From an uncultured Mucispirillum sp. (GTDB lineage: Bacteria; Chrysiogenota; Deferribacteres; Deferribacterales; Mucispirillaceae), in NCBI GenBank assembly GCA_944324465.1, contig CALUWI010000005.1, positions 1 to 64,000 on the forward strand: a DNA stretch of 64,000 bases. Reading direction: 5' to 3'. Below the pieces are notes generated by a model, which was not told where the DNA came from, made no database searches, and was given only the letters and a program-made list of their open reading frames with translations. Positions 1-8,650 of this stretch are shown here, piece by piece (position 1 is the stretch's first letter; each line of letters starts with the position of its first letter). Both the position numbers and the translations under genes were made by a program.

Positions 1-107
1 TTTTGTAATAAATCATCAATAAAATTATAAAATTATAAAATTTATCTTTATTTTCTTTCTGTTTTATTATATAAATCTTATTTATTATTCAATATATGAG
101 GTAAAAA
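1..107 (+). other. AT-rich leader upstream of queC
   Basis: This stretch is almost pure A/T and ends in a GAGG Shine-Dalgarno about 7 nt before the queC ATG. No preQ1 riboswitch-like stem or C-rich aptamer core is visible, and no earlier reading frame enters from the left edge. It probably holds a promoter, but no convincing -35/-10 pair can be singled out in such AT-rich sequence. Confidence 0.4.
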
Positions 108-782
108 ATGGATAAAGCTATTGTTTTAGCAAGCGGCGGGCTTGACAGTTGTGTTACTATAGCTTGTGCTGTAAATGATGGGTATGATGTTTCACTTTTA
201 CATATAAATTATGGACAAAGAACTCAAAAAAGAGAAGATAAAGCTTTTGATGATATAGCAGCTTATTATAATATAAAAAATAAAATGACAGTAGATATTG
301 ACTATTTAAAAAGGATAGGCGGTTCATCATTAACTGATATGTCTATGAAAGTGGAAGAAGATACTACTCCGTCATCAAATGTCAGCAGCCTGCCTTCTAC
401 TTATGTGCCGTTTAGAAATGCAAATATGATTTCTATTGCTGTAAGCTGGGCAGAAGTTATTGGTGCTAAAAAAATATATGTTGGTGCTGTTGAAGAAGAT
501 TCAAGCGGGTACCCAGACTGCAGAGAAATATTTTATGAAAAATTTAATGATTTATTATCTGTTGCTCTTGCACCAGAAAGTAATGTGCAGATAGTTACAC
601 CAGTTATACATTTAACTAAAAAAGATATTGTAAAAAAAGGCATAGAACTTAAAGCTCCACTTCATCTTACATGGAGCTGTTATCAAAATGAAGATGCAGC
701 ATGTGGAGTATGTGAAAGCTGTAAATTAAGGTTAAAAGGGTTTGAGCTTGCAGGCGAAAAAGACCCTATACCATATAAATAA
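108..782 (+). CDS. queC: 7-cyano-7-deazaguanine synthase QueC
   Basis: QueC converts 7-carboxy-7-deazaguanine to preQ0 with ATP and ammonia, in the cytosolic pathway to queuosine in tRNA. The 224-residue protein has the ATP-pyrophosphatase P-loop SGGLDS at residues 9-14 and a C-terminal zinc site formed by Cys191, Cys199, Cys202 and Cys205. The length is usual for the family. A GAGG Shine-Dalgarno precedes the ATG. No other queuosine gene is in the window, so the rest of the pathway lies elsewhere. It heads a co-directional run with the YqeY-type gene, cvpA and mutS2, and the gap to the next gene is only 20 nt. Identification is firm. Confidence 0.95.
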   Translation: MDKAIVLASGGLDSCVTIACAVNDGYDVSLLHINYGQRTQKREDKAFDDIAAYYNIKNKMTVDIDYLKRIGGSSLTDMSMKVEEDTTPSSNVSSLPSTYVPFRNANMISIAVSWAEVIGAKKIYVGAVEEDSSGYPDCREIFYEKFNDLLSVALAPESNVQIVTPVIHLTKKDIVKKGIELKAPLHLTWSCYQNEDAACGVCESCKLRLKGFELAGEKDPIPYK

Positions 783-802
783 AATAATAAAGGGAGATAG
801 AT

Positions 803-1243
803 ATGACTTTAAAAGAACAAATTTTAGAAGACATTAAACACTACATGAAAGAAAAAGATAATGTAGCATTAAATGCTGTCAGAATGTTAAAATCTGATGT
901 TAAAAATGCTGAAATTGCTGCAATTAAAGAGCTTGATGATGAAGGCGTAATTAAAGTCGTTGCATCAAGTATAAAAAAACGCAAAGATTCTGCAGAAATA
1001 TATATAAAAAACGGCAGGCAGGATTTAGCAGATAAAGAGCTTGCAGAAATTAAAGTATTAGAAAAATATTTACCAGCTCAGCTTGATGATGAAGCAATTA
1101 AAGCAGTTATTAATGAAGTTATTGCATCTCTTGATGATAATATGAAGAAAAACTTTGGTGCTGTTATGAAAAATGTAATGGCAAAAGTAGGTTCTTCTGC
1201 AGAAGGTAAAAGAGTAAGTGAGTTAATAAAAGGTATGTTATAG
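803..1243 (+). CDS. GatB/YqeY domain-containing protein
   Basis: This 146-residue protein matches the stand-alone YqeY family, related to the tail domain of the GatB subunit of the tRNA-dependent amidotransferase. The typical opening (LKEQILEDIKHYMKEKDNVALNAVRML) shows as a basic helix followed by the LNAVRMLK signature near residues 23-30. The C-terminal KxFGxVMK-type helix and the MAKVGSSAEGKRVSELIK segment also fit. The cellular role of the family is not settled; a link to tRNA-dependent amidation or tRNA binding is an inference from homology. GGGAG lies 8-12 nt before the ATG, and the stop is 1 nt before the cvpA start. Confidence 0.85.
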   Translation: MTLKEQILEDIKHYMKEKDNVALNAVRMLKSDVKNAEIAAIKELDDEGVIKVVASSIKKRKDSAEIYIKNGRQDLADKELAEIKVLEKYLPAQLDDEAIKAVINEVIASLDDNMKKNFGAVMKNVMAKVGSSAEGKRVSELIKGML

Positions 1244-1244
1244 T

Positions 1245-1751
1245 ATGGGCGTAGTAGATATTATAATTATAGTATTTATACTTGTCTTTGCATTTAAAGG
1301 AACGATTAATGGCTTTATTACAGAAGCTATCAGCATATTAGGTATAATTTTAGCCTTACTTTGTTCCTATATGCTTTATGAACCGCTTTTTAAAGTAATG
1401 CAGGCAGTTGGTTTTGGCAAACAGGGTGCATCTATTGCCGCATATATTTTAGGTTTTTTAATTGTGTATGTTATTGTTATAATATTAGGCAATCTTATAC
1501 ACAGAACATTACAGGTTATTCATTTAGGCTGGATAAATAAAGTATTTGGCTTTTCATTTGGTATATTAAAAGGGGCTTTTATAGCAAGTGTTATACTTTG
1601 GATAATTGTTTCTGTATTTCCAAATAAAGTTAAATTTGTGCAGGACATAAAAAGCTCACAAACAGCTCAGGTTACTATGAAAGTACTGCCTTACTGTTAT
1701 GACAGGCTGAACGCTGTTTCTAATATAGACAGGTTTAACCCATTTAAATAA
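1245..1751 (+). CDS. cvpA: CvpA family inner-membrane protein
   Basis: The 168-residue protein has about four hydrophobic segments (roughly residues 3-22, 28-47, 64-84 and 104-125), with the charged loop and NRTLQ/IHLGWINK-type linker seen in CvpA. Family members are inner-membrane proteins linked in enterobacteria to colicin V production and to envelope or bile stress; the molecular function is unknown. It starts 1 nt after the stop of the YqeY-type gene and is followed 15 nt later by mutS2. The cvpA-mutS2 neighbourhood is common in many bacteria and supports the call. Confidence 0.85.
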   Translation: MGVVDIIIIVFILVFAFKGTINGFITEAISILGIILALLCSYMLYEPLFKVMQAVGFGKQGASIAAYILGFLIVYVIVIILGNLIHRTLQVIHLGWINKVFGFSFGILKGAFIASVILWIIVSVFPNKVKFVQDIKSSQTAQVTMKVLPYCYDRLNAVSNIDRFNPFK

Positions 1752-1766
1752 ATTATAAGGGATGAT

Positions 1767-4043
1767 ATGAAATTTGATATTGCAGCATTAGAGTTTGAAT
1801 CTTTTAAAGAATTTTTACTTGATAATTTTGTTTCATCATTTTCAAAATCATCCTTTAAAGTTATTAACATACTTCATGATATTGAAAGTATTTATAAAAG
1901 ACAGAATGAAATAAGGCAGGCTGCAGAATATAGAGAAAGTTCATCATTTATTGATGATGATAATGATTTTTTCAGCCTGTTTTACTCTCTTACAGATAAA
2001 ACAAAATCTTTTGACCCAATGGATTTTGTAATAATCAAAAATTTCCTTGTAAAAATTTCACTTCTTAAAGAAGCGTTAGAAGAAAAAAAATATACTCATT
2101 TAATAAGTTACAGCGAAAGTTTTGCATCGTATCAGTATTTAATAGATTTAATAAGCCAGTCTATTAATGATAAAGGTGCTGTAAAAGATGATGCAACACC
2201 AAAATTACAGGAAATAAGGTATTCTTTAAATCAGTTTAAAAATAATATTCGCAAACTTCTTTCTAATATTTTTAATTCCACAAATGCTGATAAATTTATT
2301 CAGGATAAAGTTATCGTTTTAAGAAACGGCAGATATACAATACCTTGTAAAACAAATTTCAGCCAGTATATTCAAGGTATTATTCAGGATAAATCAGCAA
2401 GCGGGCAAACATTATATATTGAGCCAGCATCAATAGTTTCTGAAAATAATGCTATGCAGGAATTAATTATTGAAGAATCAGAAGAAATTGCAAAGATTAT
2501 TTATACATTGATTACTTCTGTTAAATCTTCATTAGTAGATTTAAATAAAACAGTAAAAAACTATTCATATTTAATGATGATATTAGAAATAGGGCTTTTC
2601 TATTCTAATAAACAGCATACTTTTGGTGAGCTTGGAAGCAGTATGGTTTTTTCTCAAGTTCATCATCCACTTTTATATTTAAGAAAAGGTGATAATTCAA
2701 TACCTATTGATTTTACCATAGATAATCAAGGCGACCATATTATAATTACAGGTCCAAATACTGGTGGTAAAACAGCAGCCTTAAAATCTATAGGTTTAAA
2801 TCATTTAATATCATACTGCGGACTTCCTGTTTTTGGTAAATATTTTAAATTTATGGCTTTTGAAAGTATATTAGCAGATATTGGAGATAACCAGTCCATT
2901 ATTATGGATTTAAGTACATTTTCATCTCACATGGTAAATATTAATAATATAGTGGAAAGGGCAGACAGTAAAACATTAGTATTGTTTGATGAATTAGGAA
3001 CAGGAACAGAGCCTAGAGAAGGTGCATCTTTAGCAGTTGCTATACTTAAATATTTAAGAAAAAAAGGTGCAACGGTTATTCTTACAACTCACTTTACAGA
3101 AGTAAAAAATTATGCACTTAACAGCGATAATGCATATTTTTATGCTGTAGATTTTGATTATGATAATTTAAGTCCAAGGTATAAATTGATAAAAGATGTT
3201 ATGGGAAAATCAGACCCTATAATGATAGCTGAAAGGCTTGGATTTAATAAAGAAATTATAACAGATGCTGAAGAAGAATTAATGCGGTATAAATCTTCTA
3301 TTGAAGTGCAGGTAGAAGAATTAAACAGGATGAGAGCAGAAGCAGAGCATACTAAAAAAATACTTGCTGCAAAAGAAAAAGAACTGCAGGAAAAAGAAGA
3401 AGTATTTAATGCTGCAAATCAGGAACTGCAGAAAAAACTTAATTCTAAAGAAATAGAGTTATTAGAAGAAACATATTCACTTTTACAAAAAAGCAGAAGG
3501 CTTGCAAACCAGAAAGAAAAACTTACAAATGAAGAAATAGAAAATGTTATTAAAAAAACTTCTTCTAAAATAGAAGATGTTAAAGCAAAACAGGTAACTA
3601 TTGAAGATATAAAAGTTAATGATATTATATTTCTTGATAAATATAATAGTCAGGTAAAAATATTAGAGATTTCTGGCAATAATGTTACAGTAGATTTAAA
3701 TGGCATGAAAATGAAAATGAAGAAAAATGACATTGTCGGCCATAAAGTAGAGCAGGTAAAACCTAAAACTGTTAAAATAACAAATAATACAAGCAAAAGC
3801 AGTTCTAAAAGAGAAATTGTGCTTGTAGGCAAGCGAGTTGAAGAAGCACTTGATTTACTTGAAAAATTTATAGATGATTTACTACTTACAAGTTATGATA
3901 AAGCATATGTTGTTCATGGCAGAGGTTCTGGTCAGTTAAGAAAAGCAGTTCATGAATATTTAAGAGTGCATCCAAAAGTTGCTAAATACTATTTAGCAGA
4001 AAATAATGAAGGCGGTAATGCTGTAACTATAATTGAGTTTTAA
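1767..4043 (+). CDS. mutS2: Endonuclease MutS2
   Basis: MutS2 is a MutS homologue that lacks the mismatch-recognition domain. It acts in suppression of recombination or in rescue of collided ribosomes, depending on the species. The 758-residue protein has a MutS core and clamp in the N-terminal half. Walker A GPNTGGKT is at residues 329-336 and the Walker B DELGTGTEP begins at Asp408. A long charged coiled coil covers about 500-620. A C-terminal Smr domain contains HGRGSG at 717-722. The LDLR-type motif at the start of the Smr region, implicated in nuclease activity of some homologues, is degenerate here: the corresponding segment reads IVLVGKRVEEAL near residues 684-695, without the Asp and Arg. 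Its TAA shares bases with the opposite-strand carbonic anhydrase stop. Confidence 0.95.
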   Translation: MKFDIAALEFESFKEFLLDNFVSSFSKSSFKVINILHDIESIYKRQNEIRQAAEYRESSSFIDDDNDFFSLFYSLTDKTKSFDPMDFVIIKNFLVKISLLKEALEEKKYTHLISYSESFASYQYLIDLISQSINDKGAVKDDATPKLQEIRYSLNQFKNNIRKLLSNIFNSTNADKFIQDKVIVLRNGRYTIPCKTNFSQYIQGIIQDKSASGQTLYIEPASIVSENNAMQELIIEESEEIAKIIYTLITSVKSSLVDLNKTVKNYSYLMMILEIGLFYSNKQHTFGELGSSMVFSQVHHPLLYLRKGDNSIPIDFTIDNQGDHIIITGPNTGGKTAALKSIGLNHLISYCGLPVFGKYFKFMAFESILADIGDNQSIIMDLSTFSSHMVNINNIVERADSKTLVLFDELGTGTEPREGASLAVAILKYLRKKGATVILTTHFTEVKNYALNSDNAYFYAVDFDYDNLSPRYKLIKDVMGKSDPIMIAERLGFNKEIITDAEEELMRYKSSIEVQVEELNRMRAEAEHTKKILAAKEKELQEKEEVFNAANQELQKKLNSKEIELLEETYSLLQKSRRLANQKEKLTNEEIENVIKKTSSKIEDVKAKQVTIEDIKVNDIIFLDKYNSQVKILEISGNNVTVDLNGMKMKMKKNDIVGHKVEQVKPKTVKITNNTSKSSSKREIVLVGKRVEEALDLLEKFIDDLLLTSYDKAYVVHGRGSGQLRKAVHEYLRVHPKVAKYYLAENNEGGNAVTIIEF

Positions 4044-4723
4044 ATATCCTTATTATAGTTTACGGGGCATACGATAGTATCGTCAAAAAATGTTACTTTT
4101 CCTGTAGCTATACCATATTTTGCACCAACTACAATAATTTTGCCTGATTCTATATACGGTTTTAAGATAGAGCTGCTTTTTATTTTATCTACTGTGTGAT
4201 ATACATTTAAATCTTCTGCCCGCTCTAATAAGTCAAATTTATTATTAGTTTCTTTTGCAGCTCTATCTATTGAGGGCTGTACTTCATGAAGAATATCTTT
4301 TATATATCCAAGTTCAGCACCCTCATGGTCTTCAATACAGCTTTTAACTGCACCGCAGTTTTCATGTCCCATAACTATCACAATATCTACACTGCTGTGA
4401 GTAACTGCATATTCTATACTGCCCATTTCAAGAGCTCCCACCACATGTCCTGCTGTGCGTATTATAAAAAAATCACCCATTTCAGCATTAAATATTCTTT
4501 CAGGAGAAATTCTTGCATCAGAGCATGTAACAATAACCGCCTGCGGATTTTGCCCATGTATTGCCATTTGACGAACTCTTTCTATATTACTTACAGGGGC
4601 AGAATGGAGAGTGTATGATGTAAACTGCTCATTTCCTTCCTTTAAGATATCAAGAGTTGTTGAATGGTCTTCTACATGATAATTCCAAAATTCTATAAAT
4701 GCTTTTAAAAATTTTTTAAACAT
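4040..4723 (-). CDS. Beta-class carbonic anhydrase
   Basis: This enzyme interconverts CO2 and bicarbonate in the cytosol with a zinc ion. The 227-residue protein carries the family's zinc ligands and the Asp-Arg dyad: Cys67, Asp69 and Arg71 in CSDAR, and His120 and Cys123 in GHENCGA. An amphipathic N-terminal segment (MFKKFLKAFIEFWNYHV) is too weak for a secretion signal. The gene stands alone on the minus strand and converges with mutS2, and the two stop codons share the palindrome TTAA. A GAGAGA purine run lies upstream of the ATG. It probably supplies bicarbonate for carboxylases. Confidence 0.93.
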   Translation of the reverse strand: MFKKFLKAFIEFWNYHVEDHSTTLDILKEGNEQFTSYTLHSAPVSNIERVRQMAIHGQNPQAVIVTCSDARISPERIFNAEMGDFFIIRTAGHVVGALEMGSIEYAVTHSSVDIVIVMGHENCGAVKSCIEDHEGAELGYIKDILHEVQPSIDRAAKETNNKFDLLERAEDLNVYHTVDKIKSSSILKPYIESGKIIVVGAKYGIATGKVTFFDDTIVCPVNYNKDI

Positions 4724-4851
4724 ATATCTCTCAGTGGTTTTATTTATATTATTTTATATTATAAATTACAAATAATCAAATATTTATTAAGCAGTTTTTT
4801 TGAAATTTTTTGGTTTAAGTCATTTTTTAGTGATTTTTTTAATTAAAATTA

Positions 4852-4878
4852 TTGACTATACAAAAGAATTTATATAAC
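4852..4878 (+). promoter_or_regulatory. Predicted promoter of the hom operon
   Basis: TTGACT at 4852-4857 is followed by TATAAC at 4873-4878 (15-bp spacing; an alternative TAACAT at 4875 gives 17 bp). It lies about 35 nt before the hom ATG, in the intergenic region divergent from carbonic anhydrase. No T-box stem or lysine/threonine attenuator is visible in the short leader. Confidence 0.5.
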
Positions 4879-4912
4879 ATAACAATTTAAATTAGATATT
4901 ACAGGAGTTATT

Positions 4913-6226
4913 ATGAATAAAGTGGTAAATGTTGGAATAATAGGCTACGGAGTTGTAGGCAAAGGAACTGTTGCCGCTTTAATGGATAATTTTGAGACTG
5001 TTAAGCGTAAAACAGGTATAGATATTATTGTTAAAGGCATTGCAGATATTAATATTGATAAAGTAAAAGACAACTATCTGCCTAAAGTAGATATTTTAAC
5101 AAAAGATGCAATGGAGCTTATTACCAATAAAGATATAGATATTATTGTAGAGCTTGTTGGCGGATATACTTTTGCAAAAGATTTTGTAAAAGCAGCATTA
5201 CAGAACAAAAAACATGTTGTTACTGCAAATAAGGCACTTCTTGCAACTTATGGCAGTGAAATATTCCCGCTTGCTTATGAAAATGGTGTAGATATTGGTT
5301 TTGAAGCATCTGTTGGCGGCGGTATTCCTATTATCAGAGTTATGAAAGAAGATTTAGCAGTTAATAATATTAATGAAATTTATAGTATTATTAACGGCAC
5401 AGCTAACTATATCTTAACAAGAATGACAGAAGAAGGCAAAGAGTTCAGCGAAGTATTAAAAGATGCACAAAAGCAGGGCTATGCAGAAGCAGACCCTACT
5501 TTTGATATAGAAGGAATAGATTCAGCTCATAAATTATCTATTCTTTCATCTATTGCTTTTTCTACAGTTGTGCGGGTGGATAAAATATTTGTAGAAGGTA
5601 TTTCAAATATTAAACCTATTGATATAGCTATTGCAAAAGAATTTGGCTGTGTTATCAAACTTTTAGCTATCGCAAAAAGGCATGATAATGATATAGAAGT
5701 AAGAGTTCATCCTACAATGATACCATTAACTAATACTCTTGCTCAGGTTAATGGTGTATTTAATGCTGTATATGTAAAATCAGATAAAACAGGGCCTACA
5801 CTCCATTATGGACGAGGTGCAGGAAGTGAGGCAACAGGTGCTGCAGTAGCTGGTGATATTATTAATATTGCAAGAAATATTGCTCAAGGTATAAATGTAA
5901 GAGTGCCTGTATTAGGTTATGTAGAAAAAGAAGAAAATATTAATATTATTGATATAAAAGATATTTGTTCAGCTTTTTATATGAGATTAATGGTTGAAGA
6001 TACACCGGGTGTATTAGCTCAAGTAGGGCTTATACTTGCAAATAATGGTATAAGTGTATCTTCTGCACTGCAAAGAGAAGCTGGAGTAGACTGCAAAGGC
6101 TGTGTGCCGCTTGTATTTATGACACATGAAGTAATTGGCAGCAGCATAATAAATGCAGTAAAAGAAATAGATTCTAAATCATTTGTTAAAGAAAAAACAG
6201 TGATAATCAGAGTGGAAGGCAATTAA
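4913..6226 (+). CDS. hom: Homoserine dehydrogenase
   Basis: It reduces aspartate semialdehyde to homoserine with NAD(P)H, the branch point to threonine and methionine. The 437-residue protein has the Rossmann motif GIIGYGVVGKGT at residues 8-19. The catalytic domain contains the NGTANYILT motif, and a C-terminal ACT domain (about 355-435, beginning FYMRLMVEDTPGVLAQV) is expected to confer threonine feedback. The start follows an AGGAG sequence. The stop codon overlaps the next ATG (TAATG), indicating translational coupling with the mutase-like gene. With lysC and cimA just downstream and asd at 13983, much of the aspartate-family pathway is encoded here. Confidence 0.95.
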   Translation: MNKVVNVGIIGYGVVGKGTVAALMDNFETVKRKTGIDIIVKGIADINIDKVKDNYLPKVDILTKDAMELITNKDIDIIVELVGGYTFAKDFVKAALQNKKHVVTANKALLATYGSEIFPLAYENGVDIGFEASVGGGIPIIRVMKEDLAVNNINEIYSIINGTANYILTRMTEEGKEFSEVLKDAQKQGYAEADPTFDIEGIDSAHKLSILSSIAFSTVVRVDKIFVEGISNIKPIDIAIAKEFGCVIKLLAIAKRHDNDIEVRVHPTMIPLTNTLAQVNGVFNAVYVKSDKTGPTLHYGRGAGSEATGAAVAGDIINIARNIAQGINVRVPVLGYVEKEENINIIDIKDICSAFYMRLMVEDTPGVLAQVGLILANNGISVSSALQREAGVDCKGCVPLVFMTHEVIGSSIINAVKEIDSKSFVKEKTVIIRVEGN

Positions 6227-7389
6227 TGAAATATATAGTGTTACTTTGTGATGGTCTTGCAGACAGACCAATAAAAGAATTAGATAATAAAACTATTATA
6301 GAATATGCAAATATTCCAAATATACACAAAACTGCAGAGCAGGGAATATGCGGCTATATTCAAACAACACCAGAAGGTATGGCTCCAGGAAGTGATATAT
6401 GTAACTTAAGCATATTTGGTTATAATCCTAAAAATTACTATACTGGCAGAAGTCCCCTTGAAGCCTGCAGTATGGGTATAGAACTTGGTGAAAACGATAT
6501 GGCTTTTCGCTGCAATACTGTAACTATTACTGATAATATTATGGAAAGTTTTACAGCTCACCATATAGAAGAAAAATATGTGGAAAATATTATAAATGCT
6601 TTAAATCAGGAATTTCAAGGTGAAGGCATAGAGTTCTATAAAGGTGTAGGCTATAGAAATTTAATGGTAATCCGTAATACTTCTAATATGGAATTATTTA
6701 CTACTCCGCCACATGATATAAGCGATAAAGATACTACTTCTTATGCTCCAAAAGGAAAAGGTGCTGAAAAATTAATAGAAATAATGAAAAGGGCAAAAGA
6801 AAAAGTATTTAATGGAAGTATAGATACTGGTAAAGCTACAAATATCTGGCTCTGGGGGCAGGGTAAAAAACCTGCACTTCCTGCTTTTATTGATGAATAT
6901 AAAGTAAAAGGTGCTGTTATATCAGCTGTAGATTTAATTAGAGGTATTGGTGTATGTGCTGATATGAATATAATTAAAGTGCCGGGTATTACAGGTTTTA
7001 CAGATACTAACTTTAAAGGCAAGGCAGAATATGCTGTAAATGCATTAAAAGATTATGACTATGTTTTTATACATGTGGAAGCTCCAGATGAAGCAGGTCA
7101 TTTAGGCAGCATAGAAGAAAAAATTAAGGCAATAGAGCTTATTGACAGCCAGATGATGCCTGTTATTTTAGATGGCTTAAAACAGTATGGTGAATACAGG
7201 CTTTTAATTACACCAGACCATGCAACACCTATTGAATTAAAAACACATTCATCTGAAAAAATACCAGCCATTATTTTTGGTTCTGATATTAAAGCAGATG
7301 AAAATAAAACATATACAGAACATATTAAATCGCCATCTTTTGATTTAAAAGAAGGTTATAAAATAGCAGAATTATTTATAAAAAATTAA
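6226..7389 (+). CDS. ApgM-like phosphoglycerate mutase; proposed homoserine kinase
   Basis: The 387-residue protein belongs to the archaeal-type cofactor-independent phosphoglycerate mutase family within the alkaline phosphatase superfamily. Visible metal and catalytic positions include Asp9 (LLCDGLADRP), the probable nucleophile Ser56 (APGSDICN), HVEAPDEAGH, and TPDHATP near the C terminus. Versions of this family found next to hom were proposed on genomic context to be a non-orthologous homoserine kinase (TIGRFAM family TIGR02535, from memory). Here it sits directly between hom, with a 1-nt overlap, and lysC, and no ordinary thrB is in the window. Homoserine phosphorylation is therefore plausible but unproven; true glycolytic mutase activity is the alternative. 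Confidence 0.8.
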   Translation: MKYIVLLCDGLADRPIKELDNKTIIEYANIPNIHKTAEQGICGYIQTTPEGMAPGSDICNLSIFGYNPKNYYTGRSPLEACSMGIELGENDMAFRCNTVTITDNIMESFTAHHIEEKYVENIINALNQEFQGEGIEFYKGVGYRNLMVIRNTSNMELFTTPPHDISDKDTTSYAPKGKGAEKLIEIMKRAKEKVFNGSIDTGKATNIWLWGQGKKPALPAFIDEYKVKGAVISAVDLIRGIGVCADMNIIKVPGITGFTDTNFKGKAEYAVNALKDYDYVFIHVEAPDEAGHLGSIEEKIKAIELIDSQMMPVILDGLKQYGEYRLLITPDHATPIELKTHSSEKIPAIIFGSDIKADENKTYTEHIKSPSFDLKEGYKIAELFIKN

Positions 7390-7411
7390 GTAAAATAAAT
7401 TGGAGGAATTT

Positions 7412-8650
7412 GTGAGTCTTGTTGTTATGAAATTTGGCGGCACAAGTGTAGGCAGTATAGAACGCATACGCAATGTTGCAAAAATAGTAGAAAAGAAAAA
7501 AGACGAAGGCCATGATGTTATTGTTGCAGTTTCTGCAATGTCTGGCGAAACTGACAGACTTATCGGCCTTTTAAAAGAAATCACACCTGATTACTCATTA
7601 AGAGAATATGACCAGCTTGTTTCTACAGGTGAAACTGCATGTATCCCGCTTGTTACTCAGGCACTTTTAGTGGATGGATATGATGCAATATCATTAACCG
7701 GTTTACAAATCGGTATGGAAACGGATATTGCTCACTCTAAAGCTCGTATTCTGAATATTAAAGGCGATAGAATAAAAAAAGCAATTAGTGAAGGCAAAAT
7801 AGTTGTTGTAGCAGGTTTTCAAGGCTATAATGTGGAAACTGGAGATATTACCACTTTAGGCAGAGGCGGTTCAGATACTACTGCTGTTGCAATAGCTGCT
7901 GCAGTAAAAGCTGATGTATGCGAAATATATACAGATGTTGACGGCGTATATACTGCTGACCCAAGAATTGTTAAAAATGCTAAAAAATTAGATACTATTT
8001 CCCATGAAGAAATGCTTGAACTTGCATCCCTTGGTGCAAAAGTTCTGCAGTCAAGAAGTGTTGAACTTGGAATGAATTATAATGTAGATATTATGGTGCT
8101 TTCTTCTTTAGAAGATAAACCAGGCACTCTTGTAACATCAAAGGAGGATAAAAATATGGAGCGTATCGTTGTTTCAGGCGTTACTAGTGATAAAAATCAA
8201 GCAAAAATAACACTTTTAGGTGTAAAAGATGAGCCAGGAGTGGCTGCACAAATATTTATAGGTTTAGCAGAAGCAAATATAAATGTAGATATGATTATTC
8301 AAAATGTAGCTAAAGAAGACGGCAAAACTGATATTTCTTTTACAGTTCCTAAAACTGACCTTATAAAAGCTAAAGCAGCATGTGAAAAATTAGGAAAAGA
8401 TGCAGGTGTTACAGAAATATTATCTGATGAAAATATTTCAAAAGTATCTATTGTTGGTATTGGTATGAAAAGCCATTCCGGCGTTGCTGCTACTATGTTT
8501 AAAGTGTTATCAGATAACCAGATTAATATAAAAATGATTTCAACAAGTGAAATAAAAGTTTCCTGCATAATTGAAGAAAAATTTACTGAACTTGCAGTTC
8601 GTGTTCTTCATAGTGCATTTATAACTGAGAAACAAGATGGACAGCTCTAA
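7412..8650 (+). CDS. lysC: Aspartate kinase
   Basis: It phosphorylates aspartate, the committed step to lysine, threonine and methionine. I place the start at the GTG at 7412, giving a 412-residue protein beginning [15 protein letters not shown], because GGAGGA at 7402-7407 is a Shine-Dalgarno that the upstream in-frame TTG at 7400 would overlap. The kinase signature KFGGTSV is at residues 7-13; the STGE and GRGGSDTTA motifs follow. Two C-terminal ACT domains occupy roughly residues 255-412. A strong internal Shine-Dalgarno and ATG at 8140-8158 precede the ACT pair (separate entry). The gene overlaps cimA by 14 nt. Confidence 0.95.
   Translation: MSLVVMKFGGTSVGSIERIRNVAKIVEKKKDEGHDVIVAVSAMSGETDRLIGLLKEITPDYSLREYDQLVSTGETACIPLVTQALLVDGYDAISLTGLQIGMETDIAHSKARILNIKGDRIKKAISEGKIVVVAGFQGYNVETGDITTLGRGGSDTTAVAIAAAVKADVCEIYTDVDGVYTADPRIVKNAKKLDTISHEEMLELASLGAKVLQSRSVELGMNYNVDIMVLSSLEDKPGTLVTSKEDKNMERIVVSGVTSDKNQAKITLLGVKDEPGVAAQIFIGLAEANINVDMIIQNVAKEDGKTDISFTVPKTDLIKAKAACEKLGKDAGVTEILSDENISKVSIVGIGMKSHSGVAATMFKVLSDNQINIKMISTSEIKVSCIIEEKFTELAVRVLHSAFITEKQDGQL
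8140..8158 (+). promoter_or_regulatory. Internal ribosome-binding site and start for an aspartokinase beta subunit
   Basis: AAAGGAGG at 8140-8147 lies 8 nt before an ATG at 8156-8158 that is in frame with lysC (Met249). Initiation there would give a 164-residue protein made of the two ACT domains only. Alpha2-beta2 aspartokinases of Bacillus subtilis and Corynebacterium make their beta subunit from an internal start at the equivalent junction, so this is probably functional. It is one of the best-matched Shine-Dalgarno sequences in the window. Confidence 0.75.

Noticed and set aside
1-107. preQ1 riboswitch upstream of queC
   Set aside because: The leader has almost no G or C and lacks the C-rich stem and A-rich tail of preQ1 aptamers.
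4724-4912. T-box or lysine riboswitch before hom
   Set aside because: The leader is too short and AT-rich. No specifier loop, T-box sequence or lysine aptamer core is visible.
7400-7411. TTG start for lysC at 7400
   Set aside because: It overlaps the GGAGGA sequence that serves the GTG at 7412, and the kinase family starts a few residues before KFGGTSV.
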